Positions 43,441 to 52,985 of a DNA stretch of 64,000 bases are shown here, piece by piece. The DNA comes from an uncultured Bacilli bacterium. Lineage in GTDB: Bacteria > Bacillota_I > Bacilli_A > RF39 > UBA660. Numbering within the stretch: the stretch's first letter is position 1; each line of letters begins with the position of its first letter. Below the pieces are notes generated by a model that was not told the origin of the DNA, searched no databases, and was given only the letters and a program-made list of their open reading frames with translations. The DNA is taken from assembly GCA_934101185.1 (NCBI GenBank), contig CAKOQD010000001.1, positions 62,001 to 126,000 of the forward strand. Direction: 5' to 3'. The position numbers were made by a program, and so were the translations under genes.

Positions 43441-44040
43441 TCACCTCTTCTTAGTATAAACCCTATCTTCCATAACTTGTTCAATAACCATTCTAAGCTT
43501 AACCAAATCAGAAAGACTCATCATATCAACATCATTCATATCAAGATATAACTTACCATTACAATCCCTAAAAGAATCAAGCCCATCAAATAACTCGTTA
43601 ACATCAGAATCATTAATATGCTTATTAATAAAATCAATATTATTAACATAATACTTATCCTTTAAACACTCCCTACTCATTACACTTCTAGATACAATAC
43701 AGTACATATCAGTATCAAGAGCACTAACACAAAGACCAAAAAAGATCATATTAAACAAAGTACTATCACTAAATACCTCTAAAGATGAATGAAATGCATG
43801 TGAAAAATAAGGAAGTAAAAAAGTAGCTAAAATAGTCTCACCAACTCTCTTCTTAGTAAAACCAGCATTAACACATGCTTGTCCATTCATAACATTTCTA
43901 ATTTTAACCAAATTATCAAGAGTATCATCAAGTAAATATTCACCATTCGAAGTATAAAATCTTATCTTACCATTTTCTCTCTCATAAAACTTTACAAAAC
44001 TTTTCTTATTATCTTTGTCTCCATTACTACAATCAATCAT
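43441..44040 (-). CDS. Unknown membrane protein, paralog A
   Basis: The protein has 199 residues and is not recognised. A hydrophilic N-terminal beta-like part contains YTSNGEYLLDDTLDNLVKIR. Two hydrophobic segments (about 68-85 and 93-108) follow. The C-terminal part contains CLKDKYYVNNIDFINKHI, then MMSLSDLVKLRMVIEQ. The protein at 44097-44585 has the same plan and shares NNID and SLSDL...LR, so they are diverged paralogs. Both precede a nitroreductase in one operon. The function is unknown. Confidence 0.6.
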   Translation of the reverse strand: MIDCSNGDKDNKKSFVKFYERENGKIRFYTSNGEYLLDDTLDNLVKIRNVMNGQACVNAGFTKKRVGETILATFLLPYFSHAFHSSLEVFSDSTLFNMIFFGLCVSALDTDMYCIVSRSVMSRECLKDKYYVNNIDFINKHINDSDVNELFDGLDSFRDCNGKLYLDMNDVDMMSLSDLVKLRMVIEQVMEDRVYTKKR

Positions 44041-44096
44041 ACTATCCCCTCAACTACATTATATACCTCAAATAAAAATCATACAAGAACTATCAA

Positions 44097-44585
44097 CTAT
44101 TTTTCCTTCCTCAAGCACTTCAAATCACTAAGACTATAATCATCAAGTAAATTAACATCAAACTCCACTACACCATCTATATTATTCAAAAAATACTCAT
44201 CCTTAATAATTTCACTTAATAAAACATCATTCTTAATAAAAGAATACAAATCATACAAAGTAATTCCACACACACTAAAAAAACAAAAACCATTCTCCAA
44301 ACTAAAATCATTAACAAAAGACTCAAACTCCATAAAAGAAACCAAAACAAATACATAAAAACTAACTAATAAAACATACTTATCCCTAAACCTCATCTTC
44401 TTAAACATAACATTCTCCATTAATTGCTTCTTCATTTTTATAATAATCTTTCTCTCTAACGTAACATCATATAAAAAATTATCAATCCTTCCATCTTTAT
44501 AATAAACAAAAATCTCATCATCAATAACCTTATACTTAATAATAAAATCATCATCAATATATCTGCAATCCTTCACTATAATCAC
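44097..44585 (-). CDS. Unknown membrane protein, paralog B
   Basis: The protein has 162 residues and is not recognised. It has the same layout as its downstream neighbour: an N-terminal beta-like part (VYYKDGRIDNFLYDVTLERK), two hydrophobic segments (about 69-85 and 97-113), then IIKDEYFLNNIDGVVEFD and YSLSDLKCLRKEK. It ends earlier, so the C-terminal helix of paralog A is missing. RBS AGTAGGTGATTATAGTG is diffuse. Tandem duplication is the simplest explanation. Confidence 0.6.
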   Translation of the reverse strand: MIIVKDCRYIDDDFIIKYKVIDDEIFVYYKDGRIDNFLYDVTLERKIIIKMKKQLMENVMFKKMRFRDKYVLLVSFYVFVLVSFMEFESFVNDFSLENGFCFFSVCGITLYDLYSFIKNDVLLSEIIKDEYFLNNIDGVVEFDVNLLDDYSLSDLKCLRKEK

Positions 44586-44651
44586 CTACTAATTATATTG
44601 CAATAAATAAAAAAATATGCTATAATATGAAAACAAAAAAGGAGTGATAAA

Positions 44652-45185
44652 ATGGGATACCCATGGCAATGTTCTGACTGTATATGGTTAGATATGAAAG
44701 ACTCTTCATGGAGAGGTTTTAGATGCACTAAAAAAGGAATATATGTAAACCCAGAAGAAAGAAGTTGTAATAATCATTTTGAAAAGAAAAATGAAAGCTC
44801 TAGCACTTGTTATTTAACTACCGCTATGTGTGAAATACTAAATGAAAAAGATGACTGCTACATCCTAGAAACACTAAGATCTTTCAGAGACAACATAATG
44901 AAAAATGATGAAAACTGCATCCCTTTACTTGAAGAATACGACGTAATCGGACCACAAATATGTAAAAAACTATACCAAGATGAGCAAAAAGAAGTTATTG
45001 CAAGAAGTATGTTATATTTAAGAATATATCCTGCGATTAATGCTATAAAAAATGAAAAATATGATGATGCTATAGAAATATATAAAGATATGACTGAATT
45101 ACTAAAAGAAAAATACAACGTAAAATATGAATGCACTAAAACTACAACACAAAATAAAACTAAAAAACTAAATCTACAATACTAA
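44652..45185 (+). CDS. Cysteine-rich protein with CFI-box-like motif
   Basis: The protein has 177 residues. The N-terminal cysteines (QCSDCIWLD, GFRCTKKG, ERSCNNHF) look like a zinc site. The segment TCYLTTAMCEILNEKDDCYI followed by LETLRSFRDN matches the CFI-box pattern C(F/Y)(I/L)xTA...LRxFRD. That motif is found at the C-termini of various bacterial proteins, usually with unknown meaning. The remainder is helical. It follows AAGGAGTGATAAA. It ends at a bidirectional terminator. The function is unknown. Confidence 0.65.
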   Translation: MGYPWQCSDCIWLDMKDSSWRGFRCTKKGIYVNPEERSCNNHFEKKNESSSTCYLTTAMCEILNEKDDCYILETLRSFRDNIMKNDENCIPLLEEYDVIGPQICKKLYQDEQKEVIARSMLYLRIYPAINAIKNEKYDDAIEIYKDMTELLKEKYNVKYECTKTTTQNKTKKLNLQY

Positions 45186-45213
45186 AAAGAAACCACATTA
45201 GGTTTCTTTTTTT
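45186..45213. terminator. Bidirectional terminator
   Basis: AAAGAAACC (45186-45194) and GGTTTCTTT (45201-45209) around ACATTA, with T runs on both strands. It serves the CFI-box gene and the convergent ABC transporter gene. Confidence 0.85.
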
Positions 45214-47500
45214 ATTCACTTCTAAGAGCAACAACAGGATCCTTACTTCTAGCAACTTTCGCAGGAATAAATCCTCCTATTAAAGTAAGAACTACACTAA
45301 CACTAATAAGTATAATAGCATGACTAACACTAAGACTTGCAACACCTTTCAAATCAGATAACTTATATATAATATTATTAACAGGAATAGTAAGCAAAAC
45401 CGCAATACCTATTCCAATAAGACCACTAGTAATACCAATAATAAATGTTTCTGAATTAAACACCCTAGTTATATCCTTCTTTCTAGCACCAAGTGCACGA
45501 AGTATCCCAATCTCTTTAGTACGCTCTAAAACACTGATATAAGTAATAATACCAATCATTATACTAGAAACAACTAAAGAAATAGAACTAAATGCAACAA
45601 GAACAATCGTAATAGCATCCATTATATTACCAGAAAGTAAACTAATCATCTTAGCCATATCAGTATATAAAATCTTATCATCATCACTCTTACCATCATT
45701 ATATTTATCCAAATAAGATAAAATCTTTTCTTTAGAACCAAAATCTTTTGGATAAAGCATTATATAATTAGGAACACTATCATCACCTAAATATCCAAGA
45801 ACACTTTCCTTAGTTACACTATCATCAAACTTTTGATAAGTCAAAACATTATAATCACTATTCTTTTGATCATTAACTATCTTAGAATCTTTATTAACAT
45901 CAATTATCTTATTAACAAGTGATGAAGTATATAAAACACCACTACTAACAGACAACATCTCTTTATCTTTTTTACAACGAATAATAGCTTGAATCTTAAT
46001 ACTCATACTACTCTTATCATTATACATATTTTCATAATCAGTACCCATCATATAATAACCATTATTAAATTGATAAAACGAATCATTAAAAATAACCTTA
46101 AATTCTTTAGACAATAAATCATCAAAACTAACATCCTTAGAAACATCAAAACCGAGAGATTTCAAAACATTCTTATCAACTTGATTATATTTATCTACAA
46201 CAAGAATAAGTCCAGGAACACTTGTATTAATCTTACCCATAACTACATCATAATTACTTTCTACAACACCAACACTATCATTAGGATTATCAGGAAACAC
46301 ATTCCAAGAATAATTATCATTACCTAAATTAGCACTCTTTATATATTGATAATTATCTCCATCAAAAGTAATAACATTTATACTTGTACTTCTAAGATAT
46401 GAAATACCTCCAAGTAAAGACTTATCAATATCAGAAACATATGAAACATAAGAAGAAGTAATTTTATTAACATGAGTAGCTTTTTCTAAAACATCATCCT
46501 TTGGCACTATAAACTTTTCACTTGTATATTCATGATACTTAGTATCAGAAGAAGACTTCATAACATCAGACATTTCTATAGCCTGTTCACTTATAGTAAT
46601 AGGCATTTGTGATAAAGACTCCCTTTCAAACTCATCAACTTTACCCTGAAATCCATTAGATAAAGACAAAATAAGAGCAATACCAATTATACCAATCGAA
46701 GAAGCAAAACAAGTAAGTAAAGTTCTACCCTTTTTAGTAATTATATTAGTAAAAGAAAGCTTTAAAGCAGTCAAAAATGACATCGAAGTCTTTCTAAAAC
46801 TATAACTACTAGAATCTTCTTCATCATAAGGATTAGAATCATCAACGATCTTTCCATCCTTTAAACTAATAATTCTACTTGAGTACTCCCTAGCAAGTTC
46901 ACTATTATGAGTAACCATAATAACAAGCTTATCCTTAGATATTTCTTTAATTAAATCCATAATTTGAACACTAGTAACAGAATCAAGTGCTCCAGTAGGT
47001 TCATCTGCCAAAATAATATCAGGATCATTCACCAAAGCACGAGCAATCGCAACCCTTTGCATTTGCCCACCAGATAACTGATTAGGCTTTTTATTAGCAT
47101 GATCCAAAAGACCCACTCTAGAAAGAGCATCCATTGCCTTCTTCTTTCTTTCTCTTCTAGAAACACCAGAAAGAGTCATTCCAAGTTCTACATTACTTAA
47201 AACACTAATATGAGGAATCAAATTATAACTTTGAAAAATAAAGCCTACAGAATTATTCCTATAACTATCCCAATCTCTATCTCTAAACCTTCTAGTAGAC
47301 TTACCATTTATAATCAAGTCCCCACTGTCGTACTTATCTAAACCACCAATTATATTTAAAAAAGTTGTCTTGCCACTTCCAGAAGGACCAAGAATACTAA
47401 CAAACTCACTACTTCTAAATTTTACACTAACATCATCTAAAGCCTTTTGAACAAAATCCCCAGTTTTATAACTCTTAACTATATGCTTAACCTCTAACAT
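45212..47500 (-). CDS. MacB-like ABC transporter, ATPase fused to FtsX-type permease
   Basis: The protein has 762 residues from the ATG at 47500, behind GGGAGGAATT. The N-terminal ATPase has Walker [10 protein letters not shown], signature [15 protein letters not shown] and Walker [15 protein letters not shown] membrane helix near residue 260 ([17 protein letters not shown]) is followed by a ~300-residue extracellular region, then three C-terminal helices of FtsX type ([20 protein letters not shown]). Such fused transporters export peptides or lipids or act mechanically on the envelope. No membrane fusion partner is nearby. The substrate is unknown. Confidence 0.92.
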   Translation of the reverse strand: MLEVKHIVKSYKTGDFVQKALDDVSVKFRSSEFVSILGPSGSGKTTFLNIIGGLDKYDSGDLIINGKSTRRFRDRDWDSYRNNSVGFIFQSYNLIPHISVLSNVELGMTLSGVSRRERKKKAMDALSRVGLLDHANKKPNQLSGGQMQRVAIARALVNDPDIILADEPTGALDSVTSVQIMDLIKEISKDKLVIMVTHNSELAREYSSRIISLKDGKIVDDSNPYDEEDSSSYSFRKTSMSFLTALKLSFTNIITKKGRTLLTCFASSIGIIGIALILSLSNGFQGKVDEFERESLSQMPITISEQAIEMSDVMKSSSDTKYHEYTSEKFIVPKDDVLEKATHVNKITSSYVSYVSDIDKSLLGGISYLRSTSINVITFDGDNYQYIKSANLGNDNYSWNVFPDNPNDSVGVVESNYDVVMGKINTSVPGLILVVDKYNQVDKNVLKSLGFDVSKDVSFDDLLSKEFKVIFNDSFYQFNNGYYMMGTDYENMYNDKSSMSIKIQAIIRCKKDKEMLSVSSGVLYTSSLVNKIIDVNKDSKIVNDQKNSDYNVLTYQKFDDSVTKESVLGYLGDDSVPNYIMLYPKDFGSKEKILSYLDKYNDGKSDDDKILYTDMAKMISLLSGNIMDAITIVLVAFSSISLVVSSIMIGIITYISVLERTKEIGILRALGARKKDITRVFNSETFIIGITSGLIGIGIAVLLTIPVNNIIYKLSDLKGVASLSVSHAIILISVSVVLTLIGGFIPAKVARSKDPVVALRSE

Positions 47501-47572
47501 AATTCCTCCCATCAACCACTACTCATTAAAAAACAATTTAATAATATAATTAAATGAAAAGAGAGTGATATC

Positions 47573-47761
47573 ATCAAAAAAATATTATACGTAATTATTA
47601 TATTAATTACATCAATTCTTATTCCGTTAAACATAAATGCTGAAACCACACAAGAAGTAATACATCAAGAAAAAAAAGACACAGTAGAAATAACACTAAC
47701 TGGTACAATAATTTTAATAAGTATTTTATACATTTATAAGAAGAAAAAAATAAAACTATAA
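47573..47761 (+). CDS. Small secreted or membrane peptide, 62 codons, with no ATG
   Basis: An open stretch reads (I)KKILYVIIILITSILIPL, then NINAETTQEVIHQEKKD, and ends in TGTIILISILYIYKKKKIKL. A signal peptide with an NINA-ET cleavage site, a short spacer and a C-terminal helix with a basic end are clear. The expected ATG before AAA AAA is ATC (47573), a few bases after GAGAGTGAT. Either it uses a non-standard start or a mutation has silenced it. It overlaps the convergent gene by six bases. Confidence 0.5.
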   Translation: MKKILYVIIILITSILIPLNINAETTQEVIHQEKKDTVEITLTGTIILISILYIYKKKKIKL

Positions 47762-48064
47762 CTTCTTTCCACTAAAGAAATACTTAATTAAATAGAATAA
47801 AAACATAGTAAGAATACCAATAATTACCCAACATAAAACAGTATATAGTATTCCATTAGTATGACTATAAAGTATAGAAAAAATAGAACTAGGTATATAA
47901 TGATTAATAAAAGCATTTAACTCGGAAATACCAAGTCTGTCTCCAATACCATGAATAAGTCTAAAAAATACTTCAAGAATACCAATTAAATAAACTAAAC
48001 GTTTTGTATCTTGGAAAACAATTGCAACCACTATAACAAGTATAACCAAAAATAACAAATCCAT
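47756..48064 (-). CDS. Small membrane protein, unknown
   Basis: The protein has 102 residues. Three hydrophobic segments (about 2-18, 20-35 and 75-95) are separated by HGIGDRLGISELNAFINHYI. The ATG at 48064 follows AGGTGAGTAAA; an in-frame GTG three codons earlier lies in that ribosome site. I do not recognise a family. It stands alone between convergent and divergent genes. Confidence 0.6.
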   Translation of the reverse strand: MDLLFLVILVIVVAIVFQDTKRLVYLIGILEVFFRLIHGIGDRLGISELNAFINHYIPSSIFSILYSHTNGILYTVLCWVIIGILTMFLFYLIKYFFSGKKL

Positions 48065-48132
48065 TTTACTCACCTACCATAAAAATTATAACATAATATT
48101 AATAAATTGCAAAATTATTTATAAAATTAAGT

Positions 48133-48441
48133 ATGAAAAGTGCCAATGATGCAAAACTATGGACAACTATTTGTTTTATAATAGCAATAGCTATTACAGA
48201 CGATCTAACAGCAAACGAACAAAACGCTATCGGAAACTGGTTCGTTCTTTTAGGCCAAGTCCTATGTACAACCGGAGCACTTCAACAAGAAATAGAAGAA
48301 AAATTAAAAGGAGTAACAATAAATATTAATTCCAAACAAGCAAAACAAAATAATAGCCCCTTTACTGAAAACTATATTGACATTGAAACATTAAAAAGAA
48401 CAATTCAAAAAGTCGAAGAACAACTCAATAATTTAGAATAA
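48133..48441 (+). CDS. Small protein, unknown
   Basis: The protein has 102 residues. An amphipathic N-terminal half contains LWTTICFIIAIAITDDLTAN and WFVLLGQVLCTTGALQQEIE. A charged C-terminal helix follows (ETLKRTIQKVEEQLNNLE). The first half may be membrane-associated. There is no clear ribosome binding site before the ATG. It lies just upstream of a well-formed promoter for a short hairpin-rich RNA. No function can be assigned. Confidence 0.5.
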   Translation: MKSANDAKLWTTICFIIAIAITDDLTANEQNAIGNWFVLLGQVLCTTGALQQEIEEKLKGVTININSKQAKQNNSPFTENYIDIETLKRTIQKVEEQLNNLE

Positions 48442-48446
48442 TTGAT

Positions 48447-48475
48447 TTGAAATATACCAAATATAATGTTATAAT
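48447..48475 (+). promoter_or_regulatory. SigmaA-type promoter of the hairpin-rich RNA locus
   Basis: TTGAAA (48447-48452), 17 bases, TATAAT (48470-48475). It is the closest match to consensus in the window apart from the clpB promoter. Transcription would start near 48482. Confidence 0.8.
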
Positions 48476-48481
48476 ACAAAT

Positions 48482-48625
48482 CAAGAAGGAGTAGTCCCAC
48501 CGTTAATCGGAGGGGGGTGCTCCTTTTTATTATTACATTTTGACACATTATCATTTTTTATGATAAAATAACGATGAAAAATGTGATCGTACTGAATTAC
48601 CAGTGCGGTCACATTTTTCTTTTGT
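48482..48625 (+). ncRNA. Candidate small RNA with three hairpins
   Basis: The start follows a strong promoter. The first fold (48486-48525) is AAGGAG/CTCCTT enclosing CCC-A-CCG-TTAAT-CGG-A-GGG and is followed by a T5 run. The second is TTATCA/TGATAA (about 48549-48567). The third (48577-48618) is an uninterrupted 18-bp stem: AAAAATGTGATCGTACTG pairs with CAGTGCGGTCACATTTTT, with four G-T or similar wobble pairs around AATTAC, and ends in TTTTTCTTTTG. No convincing ORF is present; a 17-codon frame from 48574 lies inside the last stem and lacks a ribosome site. The family is unknown. Confidence 0.55.
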
Positions 48626-48667
48626 AAATAAAAAAGAACTCTGTCAAAAAAACAAAGTTCACAAACA

Positions 48668-49117
48668 TTAATTAAGTAAATAAACACCTAAAGTCAAATA
48701 ACTAGCAAAAAGTATCCATAAAAGATATGGTATTTGTAAATAAGAAGCCATCTTATTAATCTTATAAAATTTAATTATCATATAAATAACAAGAGCATCA
48801 AGAATTAAAATCCATACAAATGAAACTAAATAAAACTTAAATACAAAAAATATTATAGACCACATCAAATTAACAAAAAGTTGCAGTTTATAAACTCCCA
48901 ATGCCTCACTATCAATACCATCATCTCTATAAATAAGATAACTAGAAATACCCATTAACACATAAAGAATAGTCCACGCTACAGGAAACAACCAATCTGG
49001 TGGAGAAAGCACTGGTTTTACGATAATATCATAACTATCAGTATTAATAATTAAACCAATAATACTTCCTAACAAAACAGGTATTAAGATACTTATAAAA
49101 AGTTTTTTATAATTCAT
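48668..49117 (-). CDS. TspO/MBR family membrane protein
   Basis: The protein has 149 residues from the ATG at 49117, behind GGTGATTTT. It has five membrane helices and the family motifs KPVLSPPDWLFPVAWTILYV and LFVNLMWSIIFF, with the conserved WAxLY-type helix. TspO proteins bind tetrapyrroles and cholesterol-like ligands and are linked to stress. The gene stands alone. The T-rich upstream element TTTTTTTTCGTATACTAG follows a small hairpin. Confidence 0.88.
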   Translation of the reverse strand: MNYKKLFISILIPVLLGSIIGLIINTDSYDIIVKPVLSPPDWLFPVAWTILYVLMGISSYLIYRDDGIDSEALGVYKLQLFVNLMWSIIFFVFKFYLVSFVWILILDALVIYMIIKFYKINKMASYLQIPYLLWILFASYLTLGVYLLN

Positions 49118-49319
49118 AAAATCACCATTACTAGTATACGAAAAAAAAGAAGAAATATTATTATTTCCTCTTAACGATAGAATATTCAATAAAATATATA
49201 AAAAGAACCTTATTAAAATAATTACTTACATCATAAAATAAAACATCATTTTTCAATATCTTTTTAAAACATCCATTTAATAACTAAAATCAAAAACATA
49301 CATATCATTAAAGTTATAA

Positions 49320-50069
49320 CTACTCATTAACATCACCTTTGTAAATAACATTGTCAAGATAAAGTCCACAAGAAGACACACATTTGACATTATACGACTT
49401 TTTTTGACATTCTAATATACACAAAACATCTGAGTAACTAAGTTTACCTTCGCCAACCAAAATTAACACAGATACTAAATTACGCACCATTTTTCTAAGA
49501 AAACCATTACCTGTAAACTCTATTTTCATTAGACAATTATTGACATTTATCTTTACATTATATATAGTTCTAACACAGTTATCTTGATTCTTCTCATCAA
49601 AACAAAAACTTCTAAAATCATGCTCTCCTAAAAAAATAGGAATAACACTATTCATCAACTCATCATTAAGCTTCTTATTATACTGAAGAATATAATTTCT
49701 CATACAAGGATCATACTCACCCATATTTATATAATAACAGTATGTTTTAGACAAAACATTATATCTAGCATGAAAATCATCATTAACTACAGCAACATCT
49801 TTAACATATATTTCACCATTAAAACATTTATTAAGATATTTCTTTAAATTATACAATTTAACAGAAACATCTAAATCAAAATGAGCAGTTTGTCCTTTAG
49901 CATGAACACCCTTATCAGTCCTACCAGAAGCACATATATTAACTTTTTTTCCATTATTAAGTAAAGTAAGTACTTCTTCCATAACACCCTGTACAGTCTT
50001 TAATTTATTTTGTCTTTGAAATCCATTAAAACAAGATCCATCATAAGAAAACTTTATAAAATATCTCAT
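49320..50069 (-). CDS. truA: tRNA pseudouridine synthase A
   Basis: The protein has 249 residues from the ATG at 50069, behind GAAAGG. Motifs are FSYDGSCFNGFQRQ, the catalytic ASGRTDKGVHAKGQ (Asp52), FHARYNVLSKTYCYYI and GNGFLRKMVRNLV. It modifies uridines 38-40 of the tRNA anticodon arm. The frame remains open upstream into the SDR gene, but the start chosen leaves a one-base gap between them. Confidence 0.95.
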   Translation of the reverse strand: MRYFIKFSYDGSCFNGFQRQNKLKTVQGVMEEVLTLLNNGKKVNICASGRTDKGVHAKGQTAHFDLDVSVKLYNLKKYLNKCFNGEIYVKDVAVVNDDFHARYNVLSKTYCYYINMGEYDPCMRNYILQYNKKLNDELMNSVIPIFLGEHDFRSFCFDEKNQDNCVRTIYNVKINVNNCLMKIEFTGNGFLRKMVRNLVSVLILVGEGKLSYSDVLCILECQKKSYNVKCVSSCGLYLDNVIYKGDVNE

Positions 50070-50070
50070 C

Positions 50071-50829
50071 TTATTTACCTTTCTTTCTTTGTATATTATA
50101 AGTAATTCTAAGCAAAGTCTTAACAGGAAGAAATCTACTAAAGAAAACACCAATTCTAGTCATAAAACCAGGAATAATAATAAGTTTCTTATCAAGATAC
50201 ATTTTTTTAAGACCATATACTGCAACATCACGAGCATTCAAAGACTTAATATTAAAACTAACCCCAGCAGTCTTATTAAAATTAGTGCTAACTGGACCAG
50301 GACACAAACAACTAACAACAACATGAGATTTATTTCTACGAAGTTCCTCATACAAAGCACAAGTAAAATCAACTACATAACTCTTCGTAGCATAATAACA
50401 ACTCATCAAAGGACCACCCTTCAAAAGACCAGCACTTGATCCAACATTAAGTATATAACCCTTATCTTTCTTAACCATATCCTTCAAATACATACGAGTA
50501 AGAACATGAAGAGCCTTAATATTAACATCAATCATTTCAAGTTCAGTAAGCATATCACAAGAATTATAATCTCCAAAAAGACCAAAACCAGCATTATTAA
50601 TAAGCATATCAATATTATCTTTCTTAGTAAATATATATAAATCTTTAACCTTCTTCATATCACTCAAATCAGTAACAATATATTTATGATCTCTCTTAAG
50701 TATATTCTTCAAATTTTCTAAAGACAAAGAATCTTTATCAACAAGAATCAAATCATATGAAATACTATCTAAATAAATAGCCATTTCACGTCCAATTCCA
50801 GAACCAGCCCCAGTTATAAGTGCCTTCAT
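50071..50829 (-). CDS. Short-chain dehydrogenase/reductase
   Basis: The protein has 252 residues. The NAD(P) site is ITGAGSGIGREMA, followed by NNAGFGLFG, the catalytic Ser in NVGSSAG and the YYATK motif (Tyr-x-x-x-Lys), and PGPVSTNF. It belongs to the classical SDR group similar to YqjQ/DltE-type oxidoreductases. The C-terminal region has a hydrophobic, basic tail (LLRITYNIQRKKGK) that might associate with the membrane. The substrate is unknown. RBS GAGGTGATACG precedes the ATG. Confidence 0.92.
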   Translation of the reverse strand: MKALITGAGSGIGREMAIYLDSISYDLILVDKDSLSLENLKNILKRDHKYIVTDLSDMKKVKDLYIFTKKDNIDMLINNAGFGLFGDYNSCDMLTELEMIDVNIKALHVLTRMYLKDMVKKDKGYILNVGSSAGLLKGGPLMSCYYATKSYVVDFTCALYEELRRNKSHVVVSCLCPGPVSTNFNKTAGVSFNIKSLNARDVAVYGLKKMYLDKKLIIIPGFMTRIGVFFSRFLPVKTLLRITYNIQRKKGK

Positions 50830-50928
50830 CGTATCACCTCACACCTATTATATAATAAAGAAAGAAAAAAGTAAATAAATGTAAAAAATTCAAAAACTTC
50901 TATCCAATATATGTAACAATTTAACTAT

Positions 50929-50954
50929 CAAAAAAGAACTGAATTCATCAGTTC
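50929..50954 (-). terminator. Terminator of the FemX-like gene
   Basis: On the minus strand GAACTG-ATGAATT-CAGTTC followed by TTTTTTG. Confidence 0.85.
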
Positions 50955-50966
50955 CAAACAAACTAA

Positions 50967-52001
50967 TTATTTAAACAACTTACTCTTTATGTTCTTTAAA
51001 GTTACCAATTTAAAATAACTATAAGGTTTGTATATCACACTAATTTTACCTATATACTCCTCAATTCCTTCAGCATGAGTAAAACCAGTTTTAAATCTAT
51101 AAAGTCCATTATCCTTTTCTAAATAGATTATTCCACCAAAATTATAAGTCTTACATCCTCTTTCAATTCCCCATTTTATCATTTCTGTTTGCATCTTATA
51201 ATTTGGCATTAAATGTCTTTTTTCATTAGAACTAGCACCATAAACATAATAAAGCTCATTTCCATAACATATTGAAATTGCACCTGAAAGTGCCTCACCA
51301 TCTTTTTCAACGATATATATTCTTAAAGTATCCTCATCATAAGCATTTAACATTCTTTTTAAATATTCATAAGGCCTTGCACCAATTTTATCTCTTACAA
51401 CTGTTGTCTTATATATATCATAAAAAATCTCTAAATCTTTTTCATCATGAGAATATCTTACTTTCAAATCATGTTTATCAGCTAAATTTATATTATACCT
51501 TGTTTTTTGCTTAAACTCTTGTTTTAAATCATCAATAGTTTTACCCTCTAAATAAAGCTTTGCTTCGAACTTAGGATTAATAAAATCATGTGGATCCGAA
51601 TTTTTCTTTTGCGTAGTATATCCATTTTTATTTAAGATTTTCTTTAAATTCTCATCATTTTTTATCGGAGGATCAAACGTTAAAACATAAGCATTATATT
51701 TCTTAGCGATTTTTTTAGCTTCATCCATTAACTCATTCAAAGTCTTAATATCATATATATCACATATCGGACCACGTGGAGAATACATAAAAGTAACATT
51801 AGTATTTGGTATTTCTTGAATCAATATCATCATCGCAGCATATATCTCATCATCTTTCTTTAAATAAATACACTCCTCTTTCCAATTATTCTTAACTTGT
51901 CCCCAATTAATATTTTGCATAAAACTAACATAATCTTGTTTTTCTAAAAAATCATTATATTGTTTAACTTCTTCCTTATTTTTTAAATCTAATACTGCCA
52001 T
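50967..52001 (-). CDS. FemAB/FemX-type peptidyltransferase
   Basis: The protein has 344 residues. It shows the two GNAT-like halves of the Fem family. The N-terminal part has QNINWGQVKNNWKEE and YSPRGPICDIYD. The middle has KFEAKLYLEGKT and KQKTRYNINLADKHD. The C-terminal part has YYVYGASSNEKRHLMPNY and KTYNFGGI. Such enzymes add amino acids from aminoacyl-tRNA to lipid II, building peptidoglycan cross-bridges. The amino acid used cannot be told. A coiled coil typical of the FemX arm is short or missing. RBS AAGGAG precedes the ATG. Confidence 0.92.
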   Translation of the reverse strand: MAVLDLKNKEEVKQYNDFLEKQDYVSFMQNINWGQVKNNWKEECIYLKKDDEIYAAMMILIQEIPNTNVTFMYSPRGPICDIYDIKTLNELMDEAKKIAKKYNAYVLTFDPPIKNDENLKKILNKNGYTTQKKNSDPHDFINPKFEAKLYLEGKTIDDLKQEFKQKTRYNINLADKHDLKVRYSHDEKDLEIFYDIYKTTVVRDKIGARPYEYLKRMLNAYDEDTLRIYIVEKDGEALSGAISICYGNELYYVYGASSNEKRHLMPNYKMQTEMIKWGIERGCKTYNFGGIIYLEKDNGLYRFKTGFTHAEGIEEYIGKISVIYKPYSYFKLVTLKNIKSKLFK

Positions 52002-52084
52002 TGTACTGCACTCCTTCTAACCTATATTATAAGTACTTAATTAGATTATAGCATATTAAAAAACAATAAACAATAAAAACATCA

Positions 52085-52108
52085 AAGAAAAAAAGCACTA
52101 AACGTGCT
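52085..52108 (-). terminator. Terminator of the DUF368 operon
   Basis: AGCAC-GTTTA-GTGCT followed by T7 on the minus strand; it overlaps the stop of the DUF368 gene. Confidence 0.85.
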
Positions 52109-52985
52109 AATTATCTAATTTCTTTCTCAAAACTTCAAGTCCATAAACAATTATTCCACCAATTATAAAGAATAATATACTAAAAGTTCCAAAACTCATT
52201 GCTTCCTGTGGCACTTCCAAACTTGTTGGACCCATAACTATTGCATATATTGAACCAACCATCAAACCAAGAACTAAATAAATAGTTTGAGATCTATATT
52301 TATCAAGAGCCTTCTTTATAATCTTAACAATTAAAAGCATTCCTGTAATAACTCCAAGTCCAAATATTATTAATATTGGTAAAACCTTAAAATTAAAATG
52401 TAAAAACTCACTAATCGAAGTAATAATTGGAACATAAAGACCAAATATAAGCAAAAGTGTTGAACCAGATATACCAGGAACTACCATCGCAGAAATAGCA
52501 ATAACTCCCGCGAAAAACAAATATAACAAAAGTCCTACATTAAGATTATTAAGATCAATACTACTTCCTCCCCCAACAGGATTAAAATAAGTAATAAGAC
52601 AAACTATCAAAATACCAATAAAGGCATAAAATAAATATCCATATTTTCCCTTTAATGTATCTTTTTCATCCCTAACTATTAAAGGAATAGCAAACACTAT
52701 AAAACCTATAAATACTGAACTAACACTATATATATGTTTTTCAAATAAACTAGAAAGCACAATTGATGCAAGTGCCATACCAATTGCCCAACCAATACCA
52801 AGCTTAATCAAAAATGATACTGCCTTCTTTTTACTTTGTCCTTTACTAATCAAAGCATTAATACTATTAATAAACTCTTCATAAAAACCTAATATAAATG
52901 CAACAGTACCCCCAGATATACCAGGAACACTATCAGCAAGCGCCATACAAAATCCTTGTACCACATTAACTATATTCTTTTTCAT
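52107..52985 (-). CDS. DUF368 polyprenyl-phosphate transporter (PopT-like)
   Basis: The protein has 292 residues. The two family signature repeats are ADSVPGISGGTVAFILGFYE and, in the second half, VVPGISGSTLLLIFGLY. Eight or more helices and re-entrant motifs are visible. DUF368 proteins were recently shown to recycle undecaprenyl phosphate across the membrane. The ATG at 52985 follows AAAGGTG; an in-frame GTG at 52997 is also possible. It overlaps the flippase-like gene by 20-32 bases, so the two are coupled. Confidence 0.9.
   Translation of the reverse strand: MKKNIVNVVQGFCMALADSVPGISGGTVAFILGFYEEFINSINALISKGQSKKKAVSFLIKLGIGWAIGMALASIVLSSLFEKHIYSVSSVFIGFIVFAIPLIVRDEKDTLKGKYGYLFYAFIGILIVCLITYFNPVGGGSSIDLNNLNVGLLLYLFFAGVIAISAMVVPGISGSTLLLIFGLYVPIITSISEFLHFNFKVLPILIIFGLGVITGMLLIVKIIKKALDKYRSQTIYLVLGLMVGSIYAIVMGPTSLEVPQEAMSFGTFSILFFIIGGIIVYGLEVLRKKLDN

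Noticed and set aside
48574..48627. 17-codon frame (MKNVIVLNYQCGHIFLL) as a type I toxin
   Set aside because: It lies wholly inside the long terminator-like stem, lacks a ribosome site and has no toxin-like charged end.
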